This document shows, piece by piece, positions 1-7,672 of a stretch of 64,000 nucleotides of DNA. Position numbers and translations under genes: made by a program. The notes below the pieces were generated by a model. The model was not told the origin of the DNA. It did not search any database and saw only the letters and a list, made by a program, of their open reading frames with translations. Where the stretch lies: positions 15,589-79,588 of the forward strand of contig NZ_JBMERR010000022.1 of NCBI RefSeq assembly GCF_048820915.1. The letters run 5' to 3'. Source of the DNA: Cribrihabitans_A pelagius (lineage in GTDB: Bacteria; Pseudomonadota; Alphaproteobacteria; Rhodobacterales; Rhodobacteraceae). Position 1 is the stretch's first letter. Every line of letters starts with the position of its first letter.

Positions 1-122
1 TGACCGGCGGCCCGTGAGAAGTAAGCCCCCGGCGGCCGGGATCGGGGGTTGACGCGGGCCCCGCTCCGGTGTCTGGACGCCAGTGGCAACGATTGGCTGA
101 CAGACACGGGGCGGGGTCCGCA

Positions 123-998
123 ATGAGCGATGCACAAAAGGGCGTGGCCGCGATCCTTGCGGCCTGCACCATCTGGGGGCTCTCGGGCCTGCTTTACAAG
201 GCGCTGTCCCGTGTCGCCCCGATCGAGGTGCTGGCGCACCGGGTGCTGTGGTCCTTTGCCTTTTTTGCCGCGGTTCTGCTGGTGCAGGGCCGCTTTGGCC
301 TGACCGGCGCGGCGCTAAAGGACCGCAGCCGGGCGCTCCGGCTCTTGGCAGCGACCGCGATGATTTCCTTCAACTGGTTCCTGTTCATTTCCTCGGTGCA
401 GACGGGCAAGGCGGCCGAGGCTTCGCTCGGCTATTACATCTTCCCGCTGCTGAGCGTGCTGATCGGCCGCTTCCTGTTTTCCGAACCGCTCTTTCCCGCG
501 CAGAAACTGGCGGCGCTGCTGGCCGGCGCCGCCGTGCTGGTGCTGACGCTGGGGCTGGGGGTAACGCCATGGGTCTCGCTGATGCTGGCGGCCAGTTTTG
601 CGGCCTATGGCGCGCTGAAGAAGGGGCTGGACCTCGGCCCCGTGGTTTCCGTCACCACCGAGGTTCTGCTGCTGCTGCCGGTGGCGCTGGCGGTGATCTG
701 GGCCAGCGGCGGCGGCGGGTTTCAGGCGGGCGGGCGCGATGCGGCTCTGCTGATGCTGGCGGGGCCGCTGACCGGGCTGCCGCTGATCCTGTTCAGCTAT
801 GCCGCGCGGCGGGTGCGGCTGGGCACGGTGGGGGTGCTGCAGTACCTGAACCCGACGCTGCAATTCCTGGTTGCGGTGCTGATCTTCGGCGAGCTGTTCA
901 CCCTGTGGCATGGCATTGCCTTTGTGCTGATCTGGGCGGGGGTGTTTCTGTTCTGCGCCGCGGCGCTGATGCAGGAGCGCCGGGCGGCGCGGCTCTGA
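123..998 (+). CDS. rarD: RarD-type EamA/DMT-family permease
   Basis: This is an inner-membrane transporter of the drug/metabolite superfamily with two EamA halves and about ten hydrophobic segments over 291 residues, the usual RarD length. The opening (KGVAAILAACTIWG), the block SFNWFLFISSV and the end of the second half (VLQYLNPTLQFLVAVL) match RarD proteins. RarD proteins were named for chloramphenicol resistance in E. coli, but the physiological substrate is not known and none can be read here. I chose the ATG at 123 rather than the GTG at 69 because the family begins at MSDAQKG. The gene stands alone; a 143-bp gap separates it from the LysM gene. Confidence 0.88.
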   Translation: MSDAQKGVAAILAACTIWGLSGLLYKALSRVAPIEVLAHRVLWSFAFFAAVLLVQGRFGLTGAALKDRSRALRLLAATAMISFNWFLFISSVQTGKAAEASLGYYIFPLLSVLIGRFLFSEPLFPAQKLAALLAGAAVLVLTLGLGVTPWVSLMLAASFAAYGALKKGLDLGPVVSVTTEVLLLLPVALAVIWASGGGGFQAGGRDAALLMLAGPLTGLPLILFSYAARRVRLGTVGVLQYLNPTLQFLVAVLIFGELFTLWHGIAFVLIWAGVFLFCAAALMQERRAARL

Positions 999-1141
999 CC
1001 CCCGTGTCCCTCCTGCCTTTCTGTGAGGTTTTTCAAGGCTAAAGGGCTTTCGTGTTTTGACCGCTGCTGGCGGGGTTGCTAGGTTTGCGCATCAAGCGGG
1101 GGAGCACATCCCGCGGTACGGGACGGACATGAAGGACTAAG

Positions 1142-2746
1142 ATGGCTGAGAGAACTGGACGCGGGGGCCCTGCGGCCCTGATGTTGGGCGGCGCCGCCGC
1201 TGTGGCCGTGGTGCTGGGCGGCTACGCGCTGGTTCAGTTCGGCGGCTTCGGCAGCGGGACGGGCGGCACCGGGACCGGTGCCGGGAAGGGCAGCGGGACC
1301 GCAGACAGCACCGCGTCGGAAGTGGCCCCGGCCGGGCGTGAATCCAACCAGCCCCTGACCGATATCCTGCTGCGCCAGGCGCAGGAGGACGCGGAGACAG
1401 CCACGCAGGCAGACCCCCAAAATACCGAAGCGGCAGAGGCGGCGGACACGTCCGTGCCGGACCAGCCGCCCGAGGATACGGCGGCGCTCGCCCCTGACGC
1501 GGAGGCAGACCCCAGCCCGGCGGCGGAGCAGGCTGCGGCGCCCGCCGGTGCGCCGGAAGCAATGGATGAAGGCGCGGCCCCCGCGGCAGAAAGCGCGGCC
1601 GAAAGCGCCTCAGCCCCCGCCGCACCGGAGCTGGACGCGGGCAACGATGGTCTCTTCGTGCTGCAAGCGCCGGAGCTGGGTCTCGTGCGGGTCGACCGCG
1701 ACGGCGATGTGGTCATTGCCGGGCGGGCGCAGGCCGGGGTGCGAGTCTCGGTGCTGCTGGACGGGCAGGTGCTGGAGGAGATCCAGGTGCCGCAGGACGG
1801 GCAGTTTGTCTCGCTGGCGTCGATCGCATTTTCTGGCACCGCCCGGGTGATCTCGCTGCTGGCCGAGCATGAAGGGCAGAAGAGCGTCTCGGACAGCTCT
1901 TTCATCCTCGCGCCGGTGACAGTGCCGGATGCCGAAGCAGGGGCAGCCCCGGAGGCGGAGATGGCCGGCGCCGCAGCCCCGGAAGGGGCCGCTCCGGCAG
2001 AACCGGTGGAAGCGCAGGACCATGCGGCGGCCGTCCCGGCGGAAGACCCTGCCAAACCCGCGCCTGAAGGCGCCGCCGTGCCGGCAGGGGCAGGGGCAGA
2101 GGCCGTGGCTGAAGCTGCAGGCGCCGCGCCCGGGACCGGTCCGTCTCAGACCCCCGCCGCGGCTCCGGATCCTGCCGCGGGAACCGGAACCGCCATTGCC
2201 GTGCTGCGCGCGGATGCCGATGGCATCGAGGTGGTGCAGCCCGCGCCGCTGCCGGACCCGGCGCTCACCGGTGAGGTGGCGCTGGACGCGATCAGCTATT
2301 CCGAGGCGGGCAGCGTCGAGCTGGCCGGGCGGGCGCGGCCGCAGTCGCTGGTGCGCATCTACATCGACAACGCCCCGGTGGCCGAGACCGCGGCCGGAGG
2401 CTCCGGCCGCTGGACCCGCAGCTTCGCCGATGTGGCGCCGGGGATCTACACCCTGCGCGTCGATGAGGTGGAGGCGGAGACCGGCACGGTGCTGAGCCGC
2501 ATCGAAACCCCGTTCAAACGCGAAGCGCCGGAGGACCTGGCGCTCCCCGCCCCCGAGGAGGTCCCGGCCGGCCACACCCCGCTGGTGCAGGCGGTGACGG
2601 TGCAGAAAGGCGATACGCTCTGGGCGATCTCGCAGCAGAACTACGGCAGCGGAATTCTTTATGTGCGCTTGTTTGAGGCCAACCGGGACGCGATCCGCAA
2701 CCCGGACCTGATCTACCCGGGGCAGGTTTTCGCTATTCCAGACTGA
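1142..2746 (+). CDS. LysM-domain membrane-anchored protein
   Basis: The 534-residue product has one N-terminal membrane segment (about residues 12-31, LMLGGAAAVAVVLGGYALV) and a very long Ala/Pro/Glu-rich periplasmic region. A single C-terminal LysM domain spans about residues 487-533, with the diagnostic pieces QKGDTLWAISQQNYG and DLIYPGQVFAIP. LysM binds N-acetylglucosamine-containing glycan, so the protein most likely tethers the membrane to peptidoglycan. Two bacterial Ig-like segments (near residues 185-240 and 375-445, such as VVIAGRAQAGVRVSVLLDG) look like spacers. An intrinsic terminator follows at once. Its specific role is unknown; similar proteins are common in Rhodobacteraceae. 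Confidence 0.85.
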   Translation: MAERTGRGGPAALMLGGAAAVAVVLGGYALVQFGGFGSGTGGTGTGAGKGSGTADSTASEVAPAGRESNQPLTDILLRQAQEDAETATQADPQNTEAAEAADTSVPDQPPEDTAALAPDAEADPSPAAEQAAAPAGAPEAMDEGAAPAAESAAESASAPAAPELDAGNDGLFVLQAPELGLVRVDRDGDVVIAGRAQAGVRVSVLLDGQVLEEIQVPQDGQFVSLASIAFSGTARVISLLAEHEGQKSVSDSSFILAPVTVPDAEAGAAPEAEMAGAAAPEGAAPAEPVEAQDHAAAVPAEDPAKPAPEGAAVPAGAGAEAVAEAAGAAPGTGPSQTPAAAPDPAAGTGTAIAVLRADADGIEVVQPAPLPDPALTGEVALDAISYSEAGSVELAGRARPQSLVRIYIDNAPVAETAAGGSGRWTRSFADVAPGIYTLRVDEVEAETGTVLSRIETPFKREAPEDLALPAPEEVPAGHTPLVQAVTVQKGDTLWAISQQNYGSGILYVRLFEANRDAIRNPDLIYPGQVFAIPD

Positions 2747-2755
2747 TATCTGATG

Positions 2756-2784
2756 AAAACGCGGCCCTCGGGGGCGCGTTTTTC
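2756..2784 (+). terminator. Intrinsic terminator after the LysM gene
   Basis: AAAACGCG and CGCGTTTT form the arms of a GC-rich hairpin followed by a T run, ten bases after the stop codon. It lies before the ATG at 2849, so the ABC transporter gene is better started there than at the in-frame ATG at 2753, which falls inside the hairpin. Confidence 0.8.
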
Positions 2785-2848
2785 ACCTCTCCCCCCTCGT
2801 AAGCCCGGCCTTTGCTGCCTATCTCGCAAGGTCCAGCAAGGAAGACCG

Positions 2849-4657
2849 ATGACCCAGACCGAGACCCCCTCCGCGCGGGAGGAACGCCGCTCCGGACTGC
2901 GCACGATGCGCAAGGTTGGCCCCTACCTCTGGCCCGAGGGCAACCGCGCCATCAAGATCCGGGTGGTGATCGCGCTGGTGGTGCTGGTGCTGGCCAAGCT
3001 GATCGCGGTCTACACGCCGATCCTGTACAAGGGGGCGGTTGACGGTCTGGCGGGCGAGGGCGTGCCGCCCCTGGCGCTGGGGGCGATCGGGCTCACCGTT
3101 GCCTACGGCATGTCGCGTATCCTCACCACCGGGTTCCAGCAGCTGCGCGATGCGGTCTTTGCCCCCGTCGGCCAGCGCGCCCTGCGGCGTCTGGCGCTGG
3201 AGACCTTCACCCACATCCACCGCCTGTCGATGCGCTATCACATCACCCGCAAGACCGGCGGCCTCAGCCGCATCATCGAACGCGGCGTGAAGGGGGTGGA
3301 GTTCCTGTTGCGCTTCATGCTGTTCTCCATCGGCCCGCTTATCCTGGAGCTTTCTCTGGTGGCGGTGATCCTCACCGTGATGTTCGATGCGCGCTACCTG
3401 CTGGTCGTGGCCGTCACCATCGCGCTTTATGTCGCCTTCACCTTTGCGGTGACCGAATGGCGGGTGAAGCTCCGGCGGGAGATGAACCGGCAGGACACCG
3501 ACGCCAACCAGAAGGCGATCGACAGCCTTCTGAACTTCGAGACGGTGAAATATTTCGTCGCCGAGGAGCGCGAGGCGGCGCGCTATGACGGCGCCATGCG
3601 CGGCTATGCGGCGGCGGCGCTGAAGACCGCCTATTCGCTGGCGGCGCTGAACTTCGGCCAGAGCGTGATCATCACCGCAGGGCTGGTCGGCGTGATGGTG
3701 ATGGCGGCGGCGGGCGTGCAGCAGGGCGGCATGACGGTGGGCGATTTCGTCATGGTGAACGCCTACATGATCCAGATCACCGTGCCGCTGAACTTCCTCG
3801 GCACCGTCTACCGCGAGATCCGCCAGAGCCTGGTGGACATGGGCGAGATGTTCGACCTTCTGGAGCAGCCCGCCGATGTGACCGACCGCAAAGGCGCGAA
3901 GCCCTTGCAGGTGAACGGCGGCCGCATCACGCTGGAGGATCTGCGGTTTTCCTATGACAGCGGCCGGGAGATCCTGAAGGGCGTCAGCCTGGAAGCGCAG
4001 CCGGGGCAGACCGTTGCCATCGTCGGCTCCACCGGGTCGGGCAAGTCCACCATCGGGCGGCTGTTGTTCCGGTTTTATGACGTGACCGGCGGTGCCTTGA
4101 AGATCGACGGGCAGGACGTGCGCGATGTCACCCAGAAGAGTCTGCACGCCGCGATCGGCGTGGTGCCGCAGGACACCGTGCTGTTCAACGACACCATCCG
4201 CTACAACATCGCCTATGGCCGCGAGGGCGCGACCCGCGAGGAGGTCGAACAGGCCGCCCGCGATGCCCAGATCCACGATTTCATCAATGCGCTGCCCGAG
4301 GGTTACGAGACCCAGGTCGGCGAGCGCGGCCTGAAGCTGTCGGGCGGGGAGAAGCAGCGGGTGGGGATTGCCCGGACGCTGCTGAAGAACCCGCCGATCC
4401 TGCTCTTGGACGAGGCCACCTCGGCATTGGATACCGCGACTGAGCAGGACATCCAGGAGGCGCTGGCGCGGGCCGGGCAGGGGCGCACGGTGATCACCAT
4501 CGCGCACCGGCTGTCGACCATCGCCGAAGCCGACCGCATCGTCGTGCTGGAACAGGGCGAGATCGCCGAGACCGGCACCCACGGGGAGCTTCTGGCCCGG
4601 GACGGCCGCTACGCCGCGCTCTGGCGGCGCCAGCAGGCCAGCGAACAGGCCGCATGA
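2849..4657 (+). CDS. ATM1-type ABC exporter, fused permease and ATPase
   Basis: The 602-residue half-transporter has an N-terminal six-helix exporter domain and a C-terminal nucleotide-binding domain. The ATPase motifs are Walker A GSTGSGKST (near residue 393), signature LSGGEKQR (near 497), Walker B LLLDEATSALD (near 519) and the H-loop AHRLST. The segment ETVKYFVAEEREAARYDGAM is typical of the ATM1/ABCB7 branch. Members of that branch export glutathione-linked sulfur compounds or metal-glutathione complexes and work as homodimers in the inner membrane. The ATG at 2849 has a purine-rich ribosome site (GGAAGA) just upstream. It ends 9 bp from a convergent small gene. Family assignment is firm; the substrate is inferred. 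Confidence 0.9.
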   Translation: MTQTETPSAREERRSGLRTMRKVGPYLWPEGNRAIKIRVVIALVVLVLAKLIAVYTPILYKGAVDGLAGEGVPPLALGAIGLTVAYGMSRILTTGFQQLRDAVFAPVGQRALRRLALETFTHIHRLSMRYHITRKTGGLSRIIERGVKGVEFLLRFMLFSIGPLILELSLVAVILTVMFDARYLLVVAVTIALYVAFTFAVTEWRVKLRREMNRQDTDANQKAIDSLLNFETVKYFVAEEREAARYDGAMRGYAAAALKTAYSLAALNFGQSVIITAGLVGVMVMAAAGVQQGGMTVGDFVMVNAYMIQITVPLNFLGTVYREIRQSLVDMGEMFDLLEQPADVTDRKGAKPLQVNGGRITLEDLRFSYDSGREILKGVSLEAQPGQTVAIVGSTGSGKSTIGRLLFRFYDVTGGALKIDGQDVRDVTQKSLHAAIGVVPQDTVLFNDTIRYNIAYGREGATREEVEQAARDAQIHDFINALPEGYETQVGERGLKLSGGEKQRVGIARTLLKNPPILLLDEATSALDTATEQDIQEALARAGQGRTVITIAHRLSTIAEADRIVVLEQGEIAETGTHGELLARDGRYAALWRRQQASEQAA

Positions 4658-4666
4658 GCGGGCCTC

Positions 4667-4891
4667 CTATCCGCCGACGTAAACGCCATCCCTGGGGTAG
4701 TAGAAAACCTTCTGATTGTGCAGCCGGCCGAGAAGCTCATGGATACGGCGCAGCTGTGCTTCGGTGTCCTGGGCGGGACCCTCCCCGCCCGCGGGCGCGT
4801 CGGCCAGCTCATCCCGTCTGCGCCTGAGCGCAGTTTCAATCAGATCCATGTCATCGACCGACAGGGCAAACATCTCGTTGAACTCGGGCAT
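4667..4891 (-). CDS. Conserved small acidic protein, function unknown
   Basis: This 74-residue protein begins MPEFNEMFALSVDDMDLIE and ends KVFYYPRDGVYVGG. It is predicted to be mostly helical, with a charged middle (TALRRRRDELAD, EAQLRRIHELLGRL), and has no signal peptide or membrane segment. The ATG at 4891 is preceded by GGAGGCGG, a better ribosome site than those of the in-frame starts at 4903 (ATG) and 4915 (TTG). It is convergent with the ABC exporter gene. I do not recognise a named family. Its third-position GC bias and tidy N-terminus suggest a real gene. Confidence 0.6.
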   Translation of the reverse strand: MPEFNEMFALSVDDMDLIETALRRRRDELADAPAGGEGPAQDTEAQLRRIHELLGRLHNQKVFYYPRDGVYVGG

Positions 4892-5166
4892 CTCCGCCTC
4901 CATGCACTGAGCCAAGCGGCGCCTGAGGCCCGGCTGGGCGCGGCACCTTGGGAACAGGATGGGGGAGGCAGGGGCGTTTGGCTAGAGGGGAGGAGCTGCG
5001 CGGCTCGGGCAACGCCCGTGCATCACGCGGCAGGGCGCATATCCGCCAAACGCGGACAACGTCCGGCCGGTGGCCTGCGAAGAGCCCCTGACCCTTCCCG
5101 CCGGCGGAGCCGGTGGCCTGCGCCGTTGCAAGTTGGACCAGGCCGGAAGCAGAGGTCAGGACGAAT

Positions 5167-5541
5167 TCATCGTTTTTCGGCCGCCGCGACAACAGTCGGC
5201 AGCATGCTGTCCACGCACAGCGGCATGGCGAAGCTGGCGACGACACCCGGCGTGCGGGCAGCCTCCGATTTCTCTGCTGCCGAAAGGACAATCGTCGGGA
5301 TATTCTTCCCCATCAGCCAGTCTAAAGCCTGACGGGACTGATCATCCCAGGACCGCAGGTCAACAATAGCCGCGTCAAAACTGCGGGAATCCGTTGTCTT
5401 CAGTTCGTGCAGATCATAGCCGTACTGGTAGAACGCAGCATACCCGATCGAACTCAAGGCTTCCTCGATATCGATTGCAAGCACTGCGTTCCCGGTTAGA
5501 AGAACAATCATTTTGCGGTCGTGAGGCGCGGTCTTGGTCAT
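5167..5541 (-). CDS. Degenerate response-regulator receiver protein
   Basis: This 124-residue protein has the alternating strand-helix pattern of a stand-alone receiver domain: IVLLTGNAVLAIDIEEAL, then AAIVDLRSW carrying the expected phospho-acceptor position, then IPTIVLSAAE and VASFAMP. The acidic pair that binds magnesium after the first strand is missing (TGN in its place), and the conserved lysine before the cis-proline is methionine (AMP). It therefore probably does not phosphorylate normally and may act as a protein-binding pseudo-receiver. The start has a strong ribosome site, AAGGAGG, 6 bp before the ATG. It is divergent from a ribbon-helix-helix gene across an AT-rich gap. No output domain or kinase is nearby. 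Confidence 0.72.
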   Translation of the reverse strand: MTKTAPHDRKMIVLLTGNAVLAIDIEEALSSIGYAAFYQYGYDLHELKTTDSRSFDAAIVDLRSWDDQSRQALDWLMGKNIPTIVLSAAEKSEAARTPGVVASFAMPLCVDSMLPTVVAAAEKR

Positions 5542-5746
5542 ATCAGCCTCCTTAATCCACTATAGTACAATTTTCAAGAAAATTTATTTTTTTCAATTGC
5601 TTATGTTGATGCCCTTTAGGCGCCTGAACAGATTGCGCGACTTGCGCAACCGGCTGTGCCGGCTGAACCTGGCTTCTTTGCGTCGCTTGATCACGTGGCT
5701 CAGGCGGCGTAAACTGAGTAAGTGTGCGACCACGTGGAGTTGATTC
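5542..5746. other. AT-rich divergent intergenic region
   Basis: The first 60 bases are strikingly A+T rich for this genome, with runs of A and T near 5570-5600. They supply the upstream region of the pseudo-receiver gene. The remainder reads in one frame as a Leu/Arg-rich stretch (LRDLRNRLCRLNLASLRRL) without a ribosome site, so I do not call it a gene. Promoters in both directions are likely but not resolved. Confidence 0.4.
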
Positions 5747-5962
5747 ATGGCGACTGCGAAGAGGATGGAGCGGCTTCAGATCATGGTCTCGGAGGAGGAA
5801 CTCCGCGCGCTGGACGATTTCCGTTTTGCGGCGCGTATGCCAAGCCGGGCTTCGGCGGTCCGTGAACTGCTCCGCCGCGGTCTCTCCGCAGAGGGCTATT
5901 TCGCTCAGGCGGATGGCGGGGAGGCCTCGGGCAGCTTCGGCATTCTGCGGTCCGAAGAATAG
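5747..5962 (+). CDS. Ribbon-helix-helix (CopG/Arc-like) small protein
   Basis: The 71-residue product carries a ribbon-helix-helix fold: a short strand MERLQIMVSEEEL, then helix ELRALDDFRFAARMPSRASA, then helix VRELLRRGL. Such proteins dimerise and put the strand into the DNA major groove; many are antitoxins or plasmid/operon repressors. No toxin partner follows, and the 3' tail (EGYFAQADGGEASGSFGILR) is low in complexity. The start codon has GGAG about 7 bp upstream. It is divergent from the pseudo-receiver gene and could control that AT-rich intergenic region, but this is inference. Confidence 0.7.
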   Translation: MATAKRMERLQIMVSEEELRALDDFRFAARMPSRASAVRELLRRGLSAEGYFAQADGGEASGSFGILRSEE

Positions 5963-6100
5963 GATTCTCCATGTCCCGGGCGCGGGCAATGGGTCAGCGC
6001 CGTTCTTGCCGCCCGGCGGCGGTGAGCCTGCGGGGGCTTGCTCTCCTCCCTGGATTGCGCGCCGTCGGATGCGGTCGGGGCCGGTCCGGCACGGGGGCGG

Positions 6101-6451
6101 CTAGTCCGGCATTCCGGGGTCTTCCAAGGTAGCGGCCCATGTCTGCGACCAGGCGCCCAGGGGTTTCAGCAGGTGAAACAGCTCGGTGCCGGTGGCGGTC
6201 AGCTGGTAGCCCGCCTCGCACCGCGTCACCAGGCCGCGGGCCGTCAGCTCCTTCAGGCGTTTGTTCAGCACCGTGGGCGAGACGCCCTCGCAGCTCTCCT
6301 GAAGCTGGCGGAATGTCATCGGGCGCTGGGAGAGCTGCCAGACCACCCCCAGCGCCCAGCTGCGGCCCAGAAGATCGAAGAGCGCCATGATCGGCTTGCC
6401 CGACTTCGAGCCGCGCACCGGCCGGCCGGGGGCAGGGACGTTCAGGGGCAT
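6101..6451 (-). CDS. HxlR-family winged-helix transcriptional regulator
   Basis: The 116-residue product has the HxlR core: ALFDLLGRSWALGVVWQL, then PMTFRQLQESCEGVSPTVLNKRLKEL (the recognition helix region), then LVTRCEAGYQLTATGTEL, the wing. Family members are homodimeric repressors or activators that often sense oxidised or aromatic compounds. This one has no N-terminal sensing cysteine. It is divergently paired with an EamA exporter, and two identical-spacing inverted repeats lie between them, so it very likely controls both genes. The length is normal for the family. Confidence 0.9.
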   Translation of the reverse strand: MPLNVPAPGRPVRGSKSGKPIMALFDLLGRSWALGVVWQLSQRPMTFRQLQESCEGVSPTVLNKRLKELTARGLVTRCEAGYQLTATGTELFHLLKPLGAWSQTWAATLEDPGMPD

Positions 6452-6465
6452 GGGTTTTCCTCCTT

Positions 6466-6482
6466 GCTACATTTTATGTAGC
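6466..6482. promoter_or_regulatory. Candidate HxlR operator 1
   Basis: GCTACATTTTATGTAGC is a perfect inverted repeat with 7-base arms and a 3-base centre, 15 bp upstream of the regulator start. Its half-sites (GCTAC and GTAGC) are separated by 7 bases, exactly as in the second site 25 bp away, centre to centre. Two matched sites in a divergent regulator/exporter gap are typical of autoregulation. Confidence 0.7.
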
Positions 6483-6489
6483 GGTTTAG

Positions 6490-6508
6490 TGCTACGGATT
6501 GTGTAGCA
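6490..6508. promoter_or_regulatory. Candidate HxlR operator 2
   Basis: TGCTACGGATTGTGTAGCA repeats the TGCTAC / GTAGCA half-sites with the same 7-base spacing as the first operator. It lies 19 bp before the exporter start codon and would block that promoter or the start region when bound. Confidence 0.7.
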
Positions 6509-6526
6509 TATTTGCAGGGAGTTGCC

Positions 6527-7417
6527 ATGCTCTTTCTTCCTCCTCTGGCCGCTGTGGCGGCCTCTTTCGGCTGGGCCACGGGCATTGTGCTGGCGCAGCG
6601 CCCGGCGCGGATGCTGGGCGCTTTCGAGTTCACGCGGATCCAGCTGATTGCCTGTTCGGCGCTGCTGGCCGCGCTGTGCAGCGCGCTTGGCTACTGGCAG
6701 TCAATTGTCTGGAGCTTCTGGCCGTCTTACGCCGCAAGTATCTGTATCGGCATCGTTCTGGGCAATCTGGCGATGATCGAATGCCTGCGGCGGGCCGGGC
6801 CGCGGCGGACCGAGCTGTTGCTGTCGCTGAAGGCGCCGCTGGTTGCGGGCATGGCGTTTCTGTGGCTGGGGGAGGTGCCCTCGGCCACGGACGTCTCGGG
6901 CGCGGCGCTGGCGCTGTGCGGGGTCGGGCTGGCGATCCGATTCGGGGCTGACGAGCGGTCCGAAAGCGATGCCGCGACCGGCAGTATGGCCGTGATCGTG
7001 CTGCTGGGGGTGGCAGCGACCGGGTTTCAGGGTTTTGGCTTCCTGGTGATGAAGCCCGCGATGCTGGCAGGCACCGAGCCACTCGCGGCTTCGGCGATCC
7101 GGCTGCTCGGGGCGGCGTTTGTGATCTCGGTCGCGGCGCTTTGGCCCGCGCGCCTGTTGCGCGGCCAGAGCGAGCTGTCGCCCTGGCTGTTGGGGCGGAC
7201 GGTGCTGCCGGGGGTCATCGGGTATGGCGTCTCCTCGTCGCTGCTGCTCTATGCCTTTGCCCATTTCGACGCGGGCATCGCTGCCGTGCTGGGCTCGCTG
7301 TCGCCGGTGCTGGTGCTGCCGATCCTGTGGCTGAAGGAGGGGCTGGTGCCGCCCGTCCCGGCCATCGCCGGGGCGCTGCTGGCGGTGGCGGGGACGACGG
7401 TTATTGTCGTGGCCTGA
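6527..7417 (+). CDS. EamA/DMT-family exporter
   Basis: The 296-residue membrane protein has about ten hydrophobic segments arranged as two EamA halves (for example FLPPLAAVAASFGWATGIVL at the start and AVLGSLSPVLVLPILWLKE near the end). It belongs to the drug/metabolite transporter superfamily; the substrate cannot be read from sequence. The ATG at 6527 follows GCAGGGAG, which fits a ribosome site, and is preferred over the TTG at 6512. Control by the divergent HxlR protein suggests that it exports a compound that induces it. Confidence 0.85.
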   Translation: MLFLPPLAAVAASFGWATGIVLAQRPARMLGAFEFTRIQLIACSALLAALCSALGYWQSIVWSFWPSYAASICIGIVLGNLAMIECLRRAGPRRTELLLSLKAPLVAGMAFLWLGEVPSATDVSGAALALCGVGLAIRFGADERSESDAATGSMAVIVLLGVAATGFQGFGFLVMKPAMLAGTEPLAASAIRLLGAAFVISVAALWPARLLRGQSELSPWLLGRTVLPGVIGYGVSSSLLLYAFAHFDAGIAAVLGSLSPVLVLPILWLKEGLVPPVPAIAGALLAVAGTTVIVVA

Positions 7418-7566
7418 GATGCGGGGGGAGCCGCGGCACCTCAACCCCAATAGCTCCGCCGGAGCCCGGCCCTGTGCGGTTCGGAGTCCAGCCGGATGAC
7501 GACCCTTTCCAGCGCGGCTATTCTCATTCTCATGTCCGGTTTGCCGGCAAGATGCTTGGGGGCGGC

Positions 7567-7582
7567 GGCCTTGTTCCGCGCT
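7567..7582 (+). repeat. Partial copy of a dispersed intergenic repeat
   Basis: GGCCTTGTTCCGCGCT is identical to the end of the 68-bp repeats at 18408-18475 and 46235-46302. Like them, it lies between two convergent genes. The 7418-7672 gap holds nothing else that I can name. Confidence 0.5.
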
Positions 7583-7672
7583 GGGGAGGAGTGCCACCGG
7601 ACCCTGCGCGCGTGGTTCGTCCGGCTGCGCCCCGCGCGGCAAGAAGCCCCGCCAGTCCGGCGGAGCTTCTGC

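Noticed and set aside
2753..2848. In-frame N-terminal extension of the ABC exporter
   Set aside because: It would run through an intrinsic terminator hairpin and has no ribosome site; the ATG at 2849 fits the family.
5534..5743. Leu/Arg-rich 69-codon frame in the AT-rich gap
   Set aside because: No ribosome site, starts inside the pseudo-receiver leader region, and shows no conservation features; composition alone makes it open.
5747..5962. Toxin-antitoxin pair with the RHH protein as antitoxin
   Set aside because: No toxin-sized gene adjoins it on the same strand; the next gene is an HxlR regulator on the other strand.
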